DNA of 64,000 nt from Altererythrobacter aquiaggeris (GCF_037154015.1 NZ_JBANRL010000001.1:1922001-1986000); one strand, 5' to 3'. Positions 50,172 through 60,209 are shown, counted from the first letter of the stretch. Numbers and translations: made by a program. The notes: a model not told the origin generated them from the sequence alone.

Positions 50172-50317
50172 GAAAAATTATCCAGTTCCGGTTATCGCTC
50201 AGCACCCGATCAGGTGAGCCAAGGCGCTATCGTTCATCCTGAATGTGTTGGCAACTAACCTGCACGGGGCTTGAAAAATGCGCCATTGGCGGGAATGGAA
50301 GCGGCGGGGGTAGTCGA

Positions 50318-52003
50318 ATGGCCGCAGGCCGCCAGGTAATGCGTACAACGCCGAATGAACGCTTGCTGGTACTAGCAGGCGCTATCCTGATTGCGTTTCA
50401 GATGGCACTGGTTGTTACCCGCTCGATCAACTGGGACGAATTTTATTTCTACGGCCAGATAGAGATGTTCCAAAGGGGCAGGCTGAACAATCCTCTCCAA
50501 ACGTTACATGTCCAAATATTCGCATGGCTCTCAAGCTACCCTGGCAATGTCGTCGACAAGATCATCCTTGGGCGGATGGCGATGTTTGCGGCGCAGTTCG
50601 TAACCCTTGGCGCGATCTTCTTCATCGCACGGCGGTTTGGCGACCGGACATCCGCCATCATGTGCGTGCTGGCCTATTTGTCTGTAGCTTATGTCACGCG
50701 CCACGGAGCATCATTCCGGACGGACCCGCTCGCAGCAGCATTGATGATGGCTGGACTGGCGATAATTGTCCGGGCCAGATTCTCTGTCTTTAACACGTGT
50801 TTGTTCGGTTTTTTGATTGGTGCCGCCGGCCTGGTGACGATGAAATCGCTGCTTCTGGCGCCAGCATTTGCAGGCATAGCGTGGCTGCGCTGGAGTGATG
50901 AAGGATTTACAAGCAAGAGCGCCTTACGCCTGATAGCTATGGCATTTTCGGCGGTTATTTGCCTTGTGTTATTGTATTGGGCCCACGCCGCAGGCATTGG
51001 CAATTCGACTGGAGCCATATCGCAGGCCAGAACCACAAGTGGATCTGAAGCCGTTTTGATTTCTGCCAGCCAGAAGATGTTTTTCGTCGGAGTGCCCAAA
51101 TACACCCATTTCATGATCGGGGCAGCTTTAGGTGCGATCCCGCTCATTTTGCTCGTTTGTCTCGCGATATTAAAAAAAGTCAGAACACCGGGATCTCCCG
51201 CGGAGATTATTGCCATTACGGGCCTTATTCTGCCGCTTTCGTGCCTCGCCTTTTATCATAACACCTTACCCTATTTTTATCCCTTTATTCTGGCGCCTGT
51301 GGCCGCCGCCGCTGTCATTGGTGCGGAAATTTTCACCAAACGTTACAATGCACTGTTCCTTGCGGGCCTGATGGTAACCAACGGTGCTTTTTTCTGGCTG
51401 ACGGACACTGCCGGACAGCTCCAGGCCCAGCGTGAAATCGTAGCAGCAGCAGACGAGATTTTTCCGCGCCCGGTGGCCTATTTCGATTTCCCCAACATGC
51501 TACCGCACTTCGATAAAGCGAACGGATTTACTACCTCGTGGGGGCGCGAAGGTTACAGAAACGGCATCGGGAAATCTTACCGCGCCATGATGGAGCAACA
51601 GTCCGTGCCGCTTCTGCTGACCAATGATGCATTACCCACCCGGCACTTTATTGAATTAATGTCGATGAACCCGCAATCGGCTGAATTCCGTACCGAAGAC
51701 AGGTTGGCGCTGCGCGACAATTATTTGCACTTCTGGGGGCCATACTGGTTGGCCGGCAAAATTGTGCCTGAAGGCGTCACCAATATGCGATTCGAATTTT
51801 TAGTTCCCGGTTCCTACACCGTCAGGGCTGCTCCACTGGTTATCGATGGCAGTCGCTATGAACCTGGGCAAATTGTCGAGATCAGCAGGGGTATCCATTC
51901 TCTTTCCAACATGGGACCTCTTGAAGCCCGATTGGTCTGGGGCCGGGATTTGCAGCATCCCGCAGAGGCTGCACCCAGACGACCTTACTGGTCAGGATTC
52001 TGA
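50318..52003 (+). CDS. GT-C type membrane glycosyltransferase, copy 1
   Basis: 561-aa polytopic protein with the GT39/GT83-like layout. An acidic pair in the first periplasmic loop (SINWDEFYFYGQIE, near residue 40) matches the catalytic DE of polyprenyl-phosphate-sugar-dependent transferases; about ten helices follow, then a soluble C-terminal domain with FWGPYWLAG and a last RPYW. It is clearly paralogous to the gene at 54171 along its full length. GGGGG 7 nt before ATG 50318 supports that start. The PAP2_3 gene follows with its GTG two bases beyond the TGA. GC is lower than in the other copy. Donor and acceptor are unknown. Confidence 0.8.
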   Translation: MAAGRQVMRTTPNERLLVLAGAILIAFQMALVVTRSINWDEFYFYGQIEMFQRGRLNNPLQTLHVQIFAWLSSYPGNVVDKIILGRMAMFAAQFVTLGAIFFIARRFGDRTSAIMCVLAYLSVAYVTRHGASFRTDPLAAALMMAGLAIIVRARFSVFNTCLFGFLIGAAGLVTMKSLLLAPAFAGIAWLRWSDEGFTSKSALRLIAMAFSAVICLVLLYWAHAAGIGNSTGAISQARTTSGSEAVLISASQKMFFVGVPKYTHFMIGAALGAIPLILLVCLAILKKVRTPGSPAEIIAITGLILPLSCLAFYHNTLPYFYPFILAPVAAAAVIGAEIFTKRYNALFLAGLMVTNGAFFWLTDTAGQLQAQREIVAAADEIFPRPVAYFDFPNMLPHFDKANGFTTSWGREGYRNGIGKSYRAMMEQQSVPLLLTNDALPTRHFIELMSMNPQSAEFRTEDRLALRDNYLHFWGPYWLAGKIVPEGVTNMRFEFLVPGSYTVRAAPLVIDGSRYEPGQIVEISRGIHSLSNMGPLEARLVWGRDLQHPAEAAPRRPYWSGF

Positions 52004-52004
52004 T

Positions 52005-53048
52005 GTGACAAACCGCACAGTCGTTCCCACCAACGATATCGGAATCCTTTGCGGCGTCGCCCTGATGCTTATCATGGGCTGTGTTGTCCTCGGCAGCGTC
52101 GGCATACCGGTCTTTCAGTCTGGGACGGTTCTCTCTAGTGCGCTGCTATATCTCAGCAGCTGGATTGCCCTGTTTGTCGGACAAATCAGTATCGGACTAT
52201 GGAAACATCGGCCAGACAGCCCGATTGCGTACATCAGGGATCACGAATTCTCTCCGGAATACCGGCGGCGGCTGCTTCATGCCTTGCCGATCCTGCTGGC
52301 TTTGACGGTTTACATGCCGATGTTCTCGGCATTCAAAAGTTCGATCCCCCTGTTCAATCCTTTTCAGTGGGACCAGACGTTTATCGCCTGGGATCGGGCA
52401 ATTTTCGGGCAAGACGCGTGGCTGTGGATGCAGCCTGTGCTGGGATATCCGGTCGTCACGTCGATCATCAGCATATTCTATCACCTGTGGATTTTGCTGC
52501 TGTATGTGGGCTCGGTCTATTTTGCGATATATGTGACCGATAAACCATTGCGGCAGCAGTATTTTATGGCCTATTTCCTGACCTGGACAATCGTCGGCAT
52601 AGCGATGGCGACCTGGCTTTCGTCTGTCGGACCGTGTTTCCTGCTCCCGCTAACGGGGGACCCCGCGTTTATCCCGCAAATGGAATATTTGCGCGCTGCA
52701 GACCAGCATTATCCCGTCATGGTTCTGCCGGTACAACAGGCGCTGCTGGACTGGCAGGCGAGCGGACAGTTCGGTCTGGGTAGAGGCATCACCGCAATGC
52801 CATCGATGCACGTGGCGATGGTTGTTCTGTTCTGGCTCGGTATGCGCAGAATTTCCCGATTGGCCGGAATTGCGGCGGCAATCTTTGCGCTCATCATCGC
52901 GCTGGGATCGGTCCATCTTGGCTATCATTATGCGGTTGACGGCATCGTCGCGGCCGCAGTGACTTTGGTAATCTGGCCGGTTGCCGGATGGCTATCCACG
53001 ACGCGGATCGGTGCCCTACAAGCCGGAAAGCCTGCGCGGAGCAATTAG
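52005..53048 (+). CDS. PAP2 superfamily protein, PAP2_3 (Aur1/Ipt1-like)
   Basis: 347-aa membrane protein with about seven helices and the PAP2 active-site motifs in the PAP2_3 form: AMPSMHVAM (C2 His) and GSVHLGYHYAVDGI (C3 His and Asp). The family includes inositol phosphorylceramide synthases (Aur1) as well as bacterial lipid phosphatases, so it may transfer or remove a phospho-head group on a polyprenyl or sphingolipid substrate. The GTG start at 52005 has AGGA 7 nt upstream and directly follows the GT-C stop; an in-frame extension upstream overlaps that gene and lacks content. Confidence 0.83.
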   Translation: MTNRTVVPTNDIGILCGVALMLIMGCVVLGSVGIPVFQSGTVLSSALLYLSSWIALFVGQISIGLWKHRPDSPIAYIRDHEFSPEYRRRLLHALPILLALTVYMPMFSAFKSSIPLFNPFQWDQTFIAWDRAIFGQDAWLWMQPVLGYPVVTSIISIFYHLWILLLYVGSVYFAIYVTDKPLRQQYFMAYFLTWTIVGIAMATWLSSVGPCFLLPLTGDPAFIPQMEYLRAADQHYPVMVLPVQQALLDWQASGQFGLGRGITAMPSMHVAMVVLFWLGMRRISRLAGIAAAIFALIIALGSVHLGYHYAVDGIVAAAVTLVIWPVAGWLSTTRIGALQAGKPARSN

Positions 53049-53154
53049 AGCCGATGCGGATTAACCATCGGCAGGCGGCTTATGGTTAACGCTTCCTTAG
53101 GCCTTTGGCTTGAAATAGTATCGAAACGCGGCGATTAACGCGTGTCGGGGGGCC

Positions 53155-54171
53155 ATGACCAAGCTAATTATCCAGATACCCTGTCTGAACGAAGCGGAGA
53201 CGCTCGCGCAGACACTGGCCCTAATCCCGCGGCGGATCGATGGCATCAGCTGTGTCGAAGTGCTGGTTATAGACGATGGCAGCACCGACGGCACGGCTGA
53301 TATTGCGCGGCTGTCGGGCGCCGATCACATCATCAGCCATGCCGGCAATCGCGGGCTGGCTGCAGCTTTTCAAACCGGCGTAAAGGCGGCATTGGCAGCG
53401 GGCGCGGATATCATCGTGAACACCGACGCTGACGGACAATATGAAGGCGCAGACATCGCGCTGCTGGTCGCGCCGATAATCGCAGGCGAGGCCGACATCG
53501 TCGTCGGTGACCGGGGAGTTGCCAAAAATGCGCATTTTTCGCCGCTGAAGCGGGTGCTGCAGCGCGCCGGAAGCTCGGTTGTTCGCAAGCTTTCCAAGAC
53601 TGATATCACCGATGCGGTCAGCGGGTTTCGCGCATTCAGCCGCTGTGCTGCGCAGCGCATCAATATCACCACCGAATTCAGTTACACCACCGATATGCTG
53701 ATCCAGGCGGGACGCAAGCGCATGGCGATCAAAAGCGTGCCGGTGCGAACGCACGAAACGCCCAGGCCATCACGCCTGTTCAAATCCGTGCCGCGTTTCA
53801 TCATGCATACGGGCATTACCATGGCCCGCGCCTACACTACATATAATCCGCTGCGCGCCTTTGTCGGGACAGGCCTGGTGGTGGCGCTGATCGGTTTGGC
53901 TCCGATACTGCGCTTCGTATGGTTTTATCTTTCGGGCGAAGGCGACGGACATATCCAATCGCTGGTTATCGGGGGCGTGCTGCTGCTGTTGGGGGTTATT
54001 CTCGCCATTATGGGTGTTCTGGCGGATTTGATCGCTTCCAACCGCAAGCTGATGGAACTCAGCCTGCAAGAAACCAGGCTGCTGCGTGACCGGCTCGACG
54101 AAATCGTCAAACCTGCCGACGCGGGTGGAAATTCCGCAACCGGCACCGATGCTCGGGCTGGCGAAAACTAA
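53155..54171 (+). CDS. GT2 family glycosyltransferase, polyprenyl-phosphate sugar synthase-like
   Basis: 338-aa enzyme of the dolichol-phosphate mannose synthase/GtrB type. Family marks are IQIPCLNEAETL, the metal site in VIDDGSTDGT and NTDADGQY, and the acceptor helix DAVSGFRAFSR. Two C-terminal helices (FVGTGLVVALIGLAPILRF and LVIGGVLLLLGVILAIMGVLADL in parts) and a helical tail complete it. It should charge undecaprenyl phosphate with a sugar, which the neighbouring GT-C enzymes could use. The stop overlaps the second GT-C start (TAATG at 54169-54173). Confidence 0.88.
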   Translation: MTKLIIQIPCLNEAETLAQTLALIPRRIDGISCVEVLVIDDGSTDGTADIARLSGADHIISHAGNRGLAAAFQTGVKAALAAGADIIVNTDADGQYEGADIALLVAPIIAGEADIVVGDRGVAKNAHFSPLKRVLQRAGSSVVRKLSKTDITDAVSGFRAFSRCAAQRINITTEFSYTTDMLIQAGRKRMAIKSVPVRTHETPRPSRLFKSVPRFIMHTGITMARAYTTYNPLRAFVGTGLVVALIGLAPILRFVWFYLSGEGDGHIQSLVIGGVLLLLGVILAIMGVLADLIASNRKLMELSLQETRLLRDRLDEIVKPADAGGNSATGTDARAGEN

Positions 54172-55865
54172 TGTCGCCGGGCGCATTGCCGGCATCCCGG
54201 CTGGTTGGGGCCAAACACGCACAATGGCCGATTATCGGTGTGTCAGCTGTGCTGGGCGTGTTGGGTTTGCATCTATGGCTGATTTTCACCCGTGCGATCA
54301 ATTGGGACGAATTTTTCTATTACGCCCAAATCGAGCAGGCGCTGCGCGGAGAACTGGCGAGCCCGCTGCAAACAATTCATGTCAGGCTGTTCGCCTGGCT
54401 TCCGTTCTTGTCCGGCGTCGGGGTGGACAAAATCATCGCTGCACGGCTGGTCATGTTCGCCTGCGAACTGGTTACCTCGGCTGCAATCATTTGCCTGGCG
54501 CTGAAATTTGTCGGTCGCAGTGCAGCCCTGATCGCCGCGCTCGCCTATCTAAGCGCCGGATTTGTGGTGGAAAACGGGGCCTCTTTCCGCACCGATCCGC
54601 TGGCCATTGCTCTGCTGATGGCCGCGCTTTGCCTATTGCTGCGCGCCCGCTTGGGCGTACTAACAATCGCCACATTCGGTGTGCTGGTCGGGCTCGCGGG
54701 GATGGTCACCATGAAGGCCATCCTGATCCTCCCGGCATTTGCAGGGATCGCCTGGTTGCGCTGGGACGAAGCGCACCGGTCACCAGCCATACTCATTCGC
54801 ATCGCAGCCGCAGCCGCAGCATCGGGAGTTATGTTCTGTCTGCTGTTATGGGCGCATGGTGCAGCCATGCCAGACCAGATTACACAGGCAGTGCAAACTA
54901 AACAGGCAAGCGGAATAGTAACCGAATCCAGCCGCAAGATGTTCTTTATCGGCGTGCCCCAATATGTCGGCGCGATCGGCATTTTTGCACTGACTGCTCT
55001 GCCCTTGTACATCGCGATAATCACAGCCCCGCTGATCGTGATCCGCGACGGCACGTTGAAACGGGGCGAGAAATGGGCCTTGGCGGGCCTGCTACTGCCC
55101 GTCACATCACTGGCGTTTTACCATAATTCTCTCCCGTATTATTATGCCTTCATGCTCCCACCCGTAGTCGCCGCAAGTGCAGTCGCTTTTTCGGCTGCGA
55201 TCAAACGCTTCGGGCTGGTAATCTGCACGTTCGCGATGGTCGCCAACGCCGCCGCCGTGACGGCCGCTTCGGGGCCGAGCCGGCTGCACGCGCAGCGCGA
55301 TATCCAACGGGCGGCAACCGAGATATTTCCTGACCCTGTCGCCTATTTCGATTTTCCCGCCATGCTGCCCGGGTTCAAAAAGGCCAACGGTTTCATGACC
55401 CGGTGGGGCATAGAAGGATATCTGCGCGGCAACGGTCCGTCATACGAACAGATAATGGCCCGCACCGCAGTTCCGTTGTTGCTGACTAATGACCCCCAAT
55501 TCAATCCCAGCTTGCTCGATCTGGTCAATGGCGGGCCCAACGCCCGACTTTTCAGGCCCGGAGACATCGAAGTTATTCGCACGACATACCGCCAGTTCTG
55601 GGGCCCCTATTGGCTCGCGGGAACCGAGCTATCCGCTGGCGAAAAAACCGCGTGGCAGGTCCATGTCCCGGGACAATATACAGTGTCGGGCGGGCCCGTG
55701 AAAATCGCTGGCCGGCGGGTGGAAACCGGCGCTGTAACCGTGCTTGACCGCGGCACGGTCGATCTCGAAAATACCGCCAGCACACCGGCCGCATTGACCT
55801 GGGGTGACAATTTACAGGCTCCGGACAGATCGCCTCCGGCACGCCCGTACTGGACCGACTTCTAA
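54171..55865 (+). CDS. GT-C type membrane glycosyltransferase, copy 2
   Basis: 564-aa paralogue of the protein at 50318. Shared blocks include RAINWDEFFYYAQIE, GASFRTDPLA, FAGIAWLRW, KMFFIGVPQY, LAFYHNSLPYYY, AYFDFPAMLPGFKKANGF and a final RPYWTDF. The catalytic acidic pair sits in the first loop near residue 45. Translation is coupled to the GT2 gene by TAATG, which supports the model that the GT2 product is its donor. GC content is higher than in copy 1, so the copies have different histories or rates of change. Confidence 0.82.
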   Translation: MSPGALPASRLVGAKHAQWPIIGVSAVLGVLGLHLWLIFTRAINWDEFFYYAQIEQALRGELASPLQTIHVRLFAWLPFLSGVGVDKIIAARLVMFACELVTSAAIICLALKFVGRSAALIAALAYLSAGFVVENGASFRTDPLAIALLMAALCLLLRARLGVLTIATFGVLVGLAGMVTMKAILILPAFAGIAWLRWDEAHRSPAILIRIAAAAAASGVMFCLLLWAHGAAMPDQITQAVQTKQASGIVTESSRKMFFIGVPQYVGAIGIFALTALPLYIAIITAPLIVIRDGTLKRGEKWALAGLLLPVTSLAFYHNSLPYYYAFMLPPVVAASAVAFSAAIKRFGLVICTFAMVANAAAVTAASGPSRLHAQRDIQRAATEIFPDPVAYFDFPAMLPGFKKANGFMTRWGIEGYLRGNGPSYEQIMARTAVPLLLTNDPQFNPSLLDLVNGGPNARLFRPGDIEVIRTTYRQFWGPYWLAGTELSAGEKTAWQVHVPGQYTVSGGPVKIAGRRVETGAVTVLDRGTVDLENTASTPAALTWGDNLQAPDRSPPARPYWTDF

Positions 55866-55869
55866 ACGC

Positions 55870-56970
55870 ATGTCCGCGATGAAAAACAGCTTGGAAATCG
55901 TTTTCGTTACGCGAAAATGGGCACCTGCGATGGGCGGGATGGAAACATATTGCCACCGGCTGACAGAAGAACTTGCCAAAACGCATCAAGTCGATGTGAT
56001 CGCTTTGCCGGGTCAGGCGGACGGCAGCCCTCCCCGTGCATTATCGCTGCTAGGTTTTCCCTTCACGATTTTGCGCCGCTGGTTCGCCCGCAACACCGCG
56101 CCGGACATATTGCACATTGCCGACATGGCACTCTGGCCCGCAGGATTGCTGGCGCCGCGCAAGACCAGGCTGGTGATTTCGGCACATGGAACCGACGTTT
56201 CGTATTCGCGGCGCGGCGGCATCAAGGGCCGACTGTACGGCGCTTATCTATGCACGGGTGCGCGCTTGCTTGGCGGGACCAGAGCTATTGCAAATTCTGG
56301 CGCAACCACCGCAGCCTTGCACGAACACGGCTGGCACAACACCGCGATTGTCGCATTGGCAACGGATGTTTCGGGCGCTGCCCCCTGCTCCGCGCCGGGC
56401 AGAAATCTGCTGTTTGCCGGGCGCTTGGTGGAGCGTAAGGGTCTGCACTGGTTTACCGAGAATGTGCTCGGCCGCCTGCCCGGCGATATCGCTCTGGACG
56501 TCGCGGGCACACGCTGGGATCCCGCTGAAGAAAGCGCGCTGGAGCATCCTCGGGTCAATTTCCTGGGCCGTCTGGATGCCAACGATCTGCAGCGCGCTTA
56601 CGCAAACGCCCTGGCAGTCATCCTGCCCAATATCGAGCTGGCAAACGGTGAGTTCGAGGGATTTGGACTGATCGCCTGCGAAGCCTCGGCTGCGGGGGGC
56701 ATCGTTCTGGCCGCGAATTGCGGCGGCCTGCCCGAAGCGGTCATCGACGGCGAAACGGGGTTCTTGATCGAAAGCGGTAATGCGCAGGCATGGGCGTCGC
56801 ACATCACCGAGATCGCCGGTTGGCCGGATGAAACACGGCAGAACTTCATCCAAAATGCCGCAGACTGCGCGCGCACCCAATTTTCCTGGGGCCGTGTCGC
56901 ACGCGAAACCGCGGCCCATTATTTTGCTGCGGATGACGAACTTATTACCGGTGGGAGGCACACGGAATGA
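55870..56970 (+). CDS. GT4 family glycosyltransferase
   Basis: 366-aa soluble GT-B enzyme. The N-terminal domain begins IVFVTRKWAPAMGGMETYCHRL; the C-terminal nucleotide-sugar site has the E-x7-E motif in EFEGFGLIACEASAAGG and NCGGLPEAVIDGETGFL. It starts 4 bp after the GT-C gene and overlaps the next GT4 gene by ATGA. It acts at the cytoplasmic face on a lipid-linked acceptor, by family analogy. Confidence 0.88.
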   Translation: MSAMKNSLEIVFVTRKWAPAMGGMETYCHRLTEELAKTHQVDVIALPGQADGSPPRALSLLGFPFTILRRWFARNTAPDILHIADMALWPAGLLAPRKTRLVISAHGTDVSYSRRGGIKGRLYGAYLCTGARLLGGTRAIANSGATTAALHEHGWHNTAIVALATDVSGAAPCSAPGRNLLFAGRLVERKGLHWFTENVLGRLPGDIALDVAGTRWDPAEESALEHPRVNFLGRLDANDLQRAYANALAVILPNIELANGEFEGFGLIACEASAAGGIVLAANCGGLPEAVIDGETGFLIESGNAQAWASHITEIAGWPDETRQNFIQNAADCARTQFSWGRVARETAAHYFAADDELITGGRHTE

Positions 56971-57986
56971 AGATCTGGATGCCTACGATCGCGACCGGGA
57001 GCGGAGCCGAAGTCTATGCCCGCAATCTCGCAGCGGGGCTTGCGGAGCGCGGTCATGAGCCCGCTTTGCAGCTCGCCGCACATCGGTTCGAGATGATGCC
57101 ATGGCTTTCTGGGCTGAAACCGCCATTCAAACCTGACGTTACTATTGCCAACAGCTGGAGCGCCGCGGCATTTGCAAACGCTGCACCGCTGGTGACAATT
57201 GTTCATCATGTCGTGCATGAGCCTTCGCTGAGCGAACACAAAACCGTATCGCAGAAGGTCTTTCACAAGGCATTCGTCAAACCGATGGAGCTCTCGGCCA
57301 TCGCTGCATCGCGCAAAGTTATCGCGGTTAGCGAAACCACCCGAAAAGCAGTCTGCGAGCTTCTCGGTTTTGACGACGCGGTTACCGTGCTCAACGGGGT
57401 CGATGTCGATTATTATAGACCCGCCGTTCGAAATCGCACAGGTCGTCCTATCCGGCTATTGTTTGTGGGAAAACCTAGCCGGCGCAAGGGCTTTGAGCTG
57501 GTAGTTCAGCTTGCGGAGCAATTGGGCCCTAAGGCACACCTTACCGTTATTGGCGCTGCCCCGGAGCCCGGCATAAAACTGCCTTCCTGCGAGGCCAAAG
57601 GCCGCATCTCACGCTCGGAGCTCAGATCCGCTTATCAACAAGCAGATTTTCTGGTGTTACCGTCGCACATGGAAGGGTTCGGTTACGCCGCTGCCGAGGC
57701 GATGGCTTGCGGCACCCCGGTAATTTGCACAGTAGGCGGCGCAGTGGCCGAAATCGCGCATCCTGGGCAAGCCGCGATCGTGATCGAGCCGGACAGACTG
57801 TACGATACAGCGCAGGCCATCACGCGGCTGGCTGCGGACAGCGCAACATACACAGCGATGCGGCGCGCCGCTCGTTCCATCGCAGAGGCCGATCTGGATG
57901 ATAAACGTTGGCTTGATGAAATGGAACAGGCGGTGATGAACGCCGCTTCAACTGATCCTTCGTATAATTGGGGGGATCAGAATTAA
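56967..57986 (+). CDS. GT4 family glycosyltransferase
   Basis: 339-aa GT-B enzyme. GSGAEVYARNLAAGL opens the acceptor domain; the donor domain has LLFVGKPSRRKGFEL, LPSHMEGFGYAAAEAMACG (E-x7-E) and the usual GG loop. It is coupled to the upstream GT4 (ATGA). Near its end the base composition begins to fall toward the AT-richer block that follows. Confidence 0.88.
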   Translation: MKIWMPTIATGSGAEVYARNLAAGLAERGHEPALQLAAHRFEMMPWLSGLKPPFKPDVTIANSWSAAAFANAAPLVTIVHHVVHEPSLSEHKTVSQKVFHKAFVKPMELSAIAASRKVIAVSETTRKAVCELLGFDDAVTVLNGVDVDYYRPAVRNRTGRPIRLLFVGKPSRRKGFELVVQLAEQLGPKAHLTVIGAAPEPGIKLPSCEAKGRISRSELRSAYQQADFLVLPSHMEGFGYAAAEAMACGTPVICTVGGAVAEIAHPGQAAIVIEPDRLYDTAQAITRLAADSATYTAMRRAARSIAEADLDDKRWLDEMEQAVMNAASTDPSYNWGDQN

Positions 57987-57988
57987 AG

Positions 57989-59536
57989 ATGGCTTCAGAC
58001 AAAATAGTACCAGAACCTGACCGCGCCAATCACGGAATTCTGAGCAATCACGAACATCTGCTCAACAATATGGGGGTACGAACCGTCAAAGGTGGCGCGT
58101 TATCCATCGGTTCTCAAATGGCTGGCATGGTCCTGCAACTAGGCACCATGATCATACTCGCCCGATTGCTTGTACCATCCGACTTCGGCTTGATTGCGCT
58201 GGCCGGAGTGGTGACAGGGTTTTTGGCAATGTTCACCGAATTAGGGCTCGCAACTGCGACAATTCAGCGCAAAACGATCAATCAGGACCTAGTTAGTGCA
58301 TTGTTTTATATAAATATTATGATGGGCTGTGTCATTGCTTTGCTGTTGGCCGCCTTGGCACCGTTTGCATCTATTCTATTTGGAGAACCCAGACTTACAC
58401 ACGTGATTTGGGCCTTGGCGCTGACAATCCCCGTAATTTCATCAAGCAGTCAACATTCTGCTCTTCTGCAACGAAATATGCGCTGGATCCCGATCTACGG
58501 TATTACGGTATTCGTACAGGTAATCAGTTGTATGACAGCTGTCGTAGGAGCCTGGGTTTTCGGTCTGGGTTATTGGGCAATAATTGCGCAGAGCTGGGTG
58601 TCGGCTCTGTTGACCACTGCGCTAAGCTGGAATTTTTCCAAATGGCGGCCTAGCCGGGTGTCCGACTGGCGATCGGTCCGGGAACCGCTCCAATTTGGTT
58701 TGCACCTCACACTTTTCTCGTTTCTCAATTATTTTCATCGGCAGTTTGATGATGGCCTGATCGGCTGGCGCTGGGGCACAAATCAGCTGGGTCATTATAA
58801 TAGAGCGTACACGTTGCTGCTCCTTCCGCTACGGTTATTGAACCAACCAGTCAGCAATGCGGTCATACCAGCTTTAAGTCGCTTGCAAGACAAGCCCGAC
58901 CGGTGGCGGAACACCTATCTTGATGCCGTGGCTCCAATTACAGTTGTTTCGGCATTTCTTGGCGCAAATTTGATGGTTCTGTCCGGCCCACTTTTACATA
59001 TTCTGTATGGTCCTGCTTGGGACCGGGCGGGTACAATCCTTGGATATCTTGCCATTTCAATGATTCCCGCTGGCGCTATGAACACCGCAGGGTGGATTTA
59101 CATATCGCTCGGAAACACAAAGCAAATGTCTCACTGGGCACTGATTACGACGCCTTTCTGGGTGGTCGCTTTTTTGATAGCCCTTCCCTATGGCGCTGAA
59201 GGCGTCGCAATCGGCTATAGTTTAGCCGTACTGGTTTTGGTCGCACCTTGTCTGGCATTCGCCAGTCGTAATGCGCCAATTTCTCTGGCCGACATATTGG
59301 CCGTGGTCATACCACCCATTTTCACCGGATTGCTCAGCGGCGTTGCAGCCAAACTCGCAATCGAACAGGGCGAATTTTCCGGGCATTGGCCAGTTTTGAT
59401 GGCTGGTGTACTTGCGACATCAGGAATATTCTCGCTTATTCTGGGGTTATATTGCTTAGCAAACCGCCATTACCGATGGCGCCTCGTGCATCGTCTTTCG
59501 CACCATCGTAAGTCATTTTTTTCGCAGGGAACGTAG
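57989..59536 (+). CDS. MOP superfamily flippase (Wzx-like lipopolysaccharide/polysaccharide exporter)
   Basis: 515-aa protein with about twelve to fourteen helices. The N-terminal VRTVKGGALSIGSQMAGMV and the QRKTINQDLVSALFYINI, RQFDDGLIGWRWG and GHYNRAYTLLLLPLRLLNQP segments match the Polysacc_synt_3/WzxC-type flippases that move lipid-linked oligosaccharides to the periplasm. ATG 57989 is preferred; a TTG at 57968 is alternative. GC is strikingly low in places (about 30-42 percent in two sampled lines), unlike the core genes, which suggests horizontal origin of this part of the locus. Confidence 0.88.
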   Translation: MASDKIVPEPDRANHGILSNHEHLLNNMGVRTVKGGALSIGSQMAGMVLQLGTMIILARLLVPSDFGLIALAGVVTGFLAMFTELGLATATIQRKTINQDLVSALFYINIMMGCVIALLLAALAPFASILFGEPRLTHVIWALALTIPVISSSSQHSALLQRNMRWIPIYGITVFVQVISCMTAVVGAWVFGLGYWAIIAQSWVSALLTTALSWNFSKWRPSRVSDWRSVREPLQFGLHLTLFSFLNYFHRQFDDGLIGWRWGTNQLGHYNRAYTLLLLPLRLLNQPVSNAVIPALSRLQDKPDRWRNTYLDAVAPITVVSAFLGANLMVLSGPLLHILYGPAWDRAGTILGYLAISMIPAGAMNTAGWIYISLGNTKQMSHWALITTPFWVVAFLIALPYGAEGVAIGYSLAVLVLVAPCLAFASRNAPISLADILAVVIPPIFTGLLSGVAAKLAIEQGEFSGHWPVLMAGVLATSGIFSLILGLYCLANRHYRWRLVHRLSHHRKSFFSQGT

Positions 59537-59537
59537 C

Positions 59538-60209
59538 TTGAAAATCAGGACTCTTATCTCAAGACTGCTTGGCAAAACTTCCGATCGAAAATTTACGGGT
59601 TCCGCAGATTACTGGGAAAATCGCTACAATGACGGACGTAGCTCGGGAAGCGGCTCTGAGGGACAATTGGCGCAGTTCAAAGCGGAAGTGATAAACCGTT
59701 TTGTCGATGAGCACGAAATAAAACGAGTGATCGAATTTGGTTGTGGTGATGGCCAGCAGTTACAACTTTCGAACTATCCCGAGTATTTAGGAATTGATGT
59801 TTCCGCCAAAGCGCTGGGCATTTGCATGGATCGCTATTCCGACGATCCTGGAAAGACGTTTGCACCTGTCTATCCTTCGGGAAACAGGTTTGACCTCGCC
59901 CTGTCCCTAGATGTCATCTATCATCTAATCGAGGATGATGCGTTTGCTGAATACATGTCGAAGCTTTTTGCGTCTTCTGATCACTGGGTGTGCATCTATT
60001 CCAGCGACATGACGCAAGAAGAGGCTATCAGAATTGAGCCAGATCTGGCCACAGCGGATCATGTGAGGCACCGCAAATATTCACAATGGATTTCACGAAA
60101 TCAACCAGATTGGGCCCATCACAAATCCGTCAAAAATCGCTTCCCTTATGATAGAAATATGCGCGACAACACCTCGCTCGCGCACTTCGATTTCTATCGG
60201 AAAATATAG
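59538..60209 (+). CDS. Class I SAM-dependent methyltransferase
   Basis: 223-aa methyltransferase. SAM motif I is RVIEFGCGDGQQ, preceded by YWENRYNDGRSSGSGS, a pattern common in envelope-locus methyltransferases; post-I is LGIDVSAKAL and motif IV LALSLDVIYHL. The start is TTG at 59538, with AGGGA 7 nt upstream and the flippase stop 1 bp before; no nearer ATG exists. It probably methylates a sugar or a glycan end in this locus. Confidence 0.83.
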   Translation: MKIRTLISRLLGKTSDRKFTGSADYWENRYNDGRSSGSGSEGQLAQFKAEVINRFVDEHEIKRVIEFGCGDGQQLQLSNYPEYLGIDVSAKALGICMDRYSDDPGKTFAPVYPSGNRFDLALSLDVIYHLIEDDAFAEYMSKLFASSDHWVCIYSSDMTQEEAIRIEPDLATADHVRHRKYSQWISRNQPDWAHHKSVKNRFPYDRNMRDNTSLAHFDFYRKI

